A DNA stretch of 12,961 bases from an uncultured Pseudomonadota bacterium. Lineage in GTDB: Bacteria > Pseudomonadota > Gammaproteobacteria > Burkholderiales > Eutrophovitaceae. Numbering within the stretch: the first letter of the stretch is position 1; every line of letters starts with the position of its first letter. The notes under the pieces are model-generated. The model did no database searches, was not told the DNA's origin, and saw only the letters and a list, made by a program, of their open reading frames with translations. Positions 12,937 to 12,961 of this stretch are shown one piece after another. A program made the translations under genes and the position numbers. Location of the stretch: contig CAJXPC010000016.1 in NCBI GenBank assembly GCA_913057845.1, positions 1-12,961 of the forward strand. The letters are read 5' to 3'.

Positions 12937-12961
12937 CTGTCTCTTATACACATCTGACGCT
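12937..12961 (-). other. Nextera mosaic end and partial read-1 adapter, not genomic
   Basis: Positions 12937-12955 are the reverse complement of the 19-bp Tn5 mosaic end, and 12956-12961 (GACGCT) begin the reverse complement of the same read-1/i5 adapter found at the left end. Native sequence ends at about 12936. Confidence 0.97.

Overview
The window is one assembled contig (about 12.9 kb of native sequence, positions 50-12936) capped at both ends by Nextera/Tn5 library adapter. The core genes point to a Gram-negative gammaproteobacterium: ihfB-lapA-lapB-pyrF in that order, LPS heptose genes, cysM, rlmD and a YccA-type membrane protein next to tRNA-Ser. Base composition is moderately AT-rich. 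The adapters suggest a metagenome-assembled or single-cell genome; the genus cannot be read from the sequence.

Left part (50-5050), accessory in character. A plus-strand pair encodes a ferritin-like diiron protein and a small cupin. Convergent to it on the minus strand lie an exported four-cysteine protein of unknown function and an exported cyclase-family (kynurenine formamidase-like) metal hydrolase with its own strong terminator. Next on the minus strand is a compact operon of three tiny membrane proteins (66, 59 and 35 aa; two start with GTG, and the last two overlap by 4 nt). It ends at an intrinsic terminator. A gene-poor stretch follows, carrying the C-terminal helix-turn-helix remnant of a serine recombinase and then tRNA-Ser(UGA) on the minus strand.

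Right part (5050-12902), core genome. yccA (plus strand) converges on a long minus-strand gene train through a shared bidirectional terminator. In transcription order the train is ihfB, [terminator], lapA, lapB, pyrF, rfaE1, rfaD, cysM, a truncated PolB-like exonuclease remnant, and rlmD. LapA/LapB regulate LPS synthesis through LpxC turnover. RfaE1 and RfaD make the ADP-heptose precursor of the LPS inner core, so the middle of the train is an envelope/LPS module. It is mixed with pyrimidine synthesis (pyrF), cysteine synthesis (cysM) and 23S rRNA modification (rlmD).

The main points for a second look are the tiny-membrane-protein operon, the degenerate exonuclease between cysM and rlmD, the recombinase remnant beside tRNA-Ser, the kinase-only RfaE, several operator-like repeats in leaders, and the adapter that creates a false N-terminal extension on ihfB. 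I found no CRISPR array, complete mobile element, rRNA or convincing new defence system.
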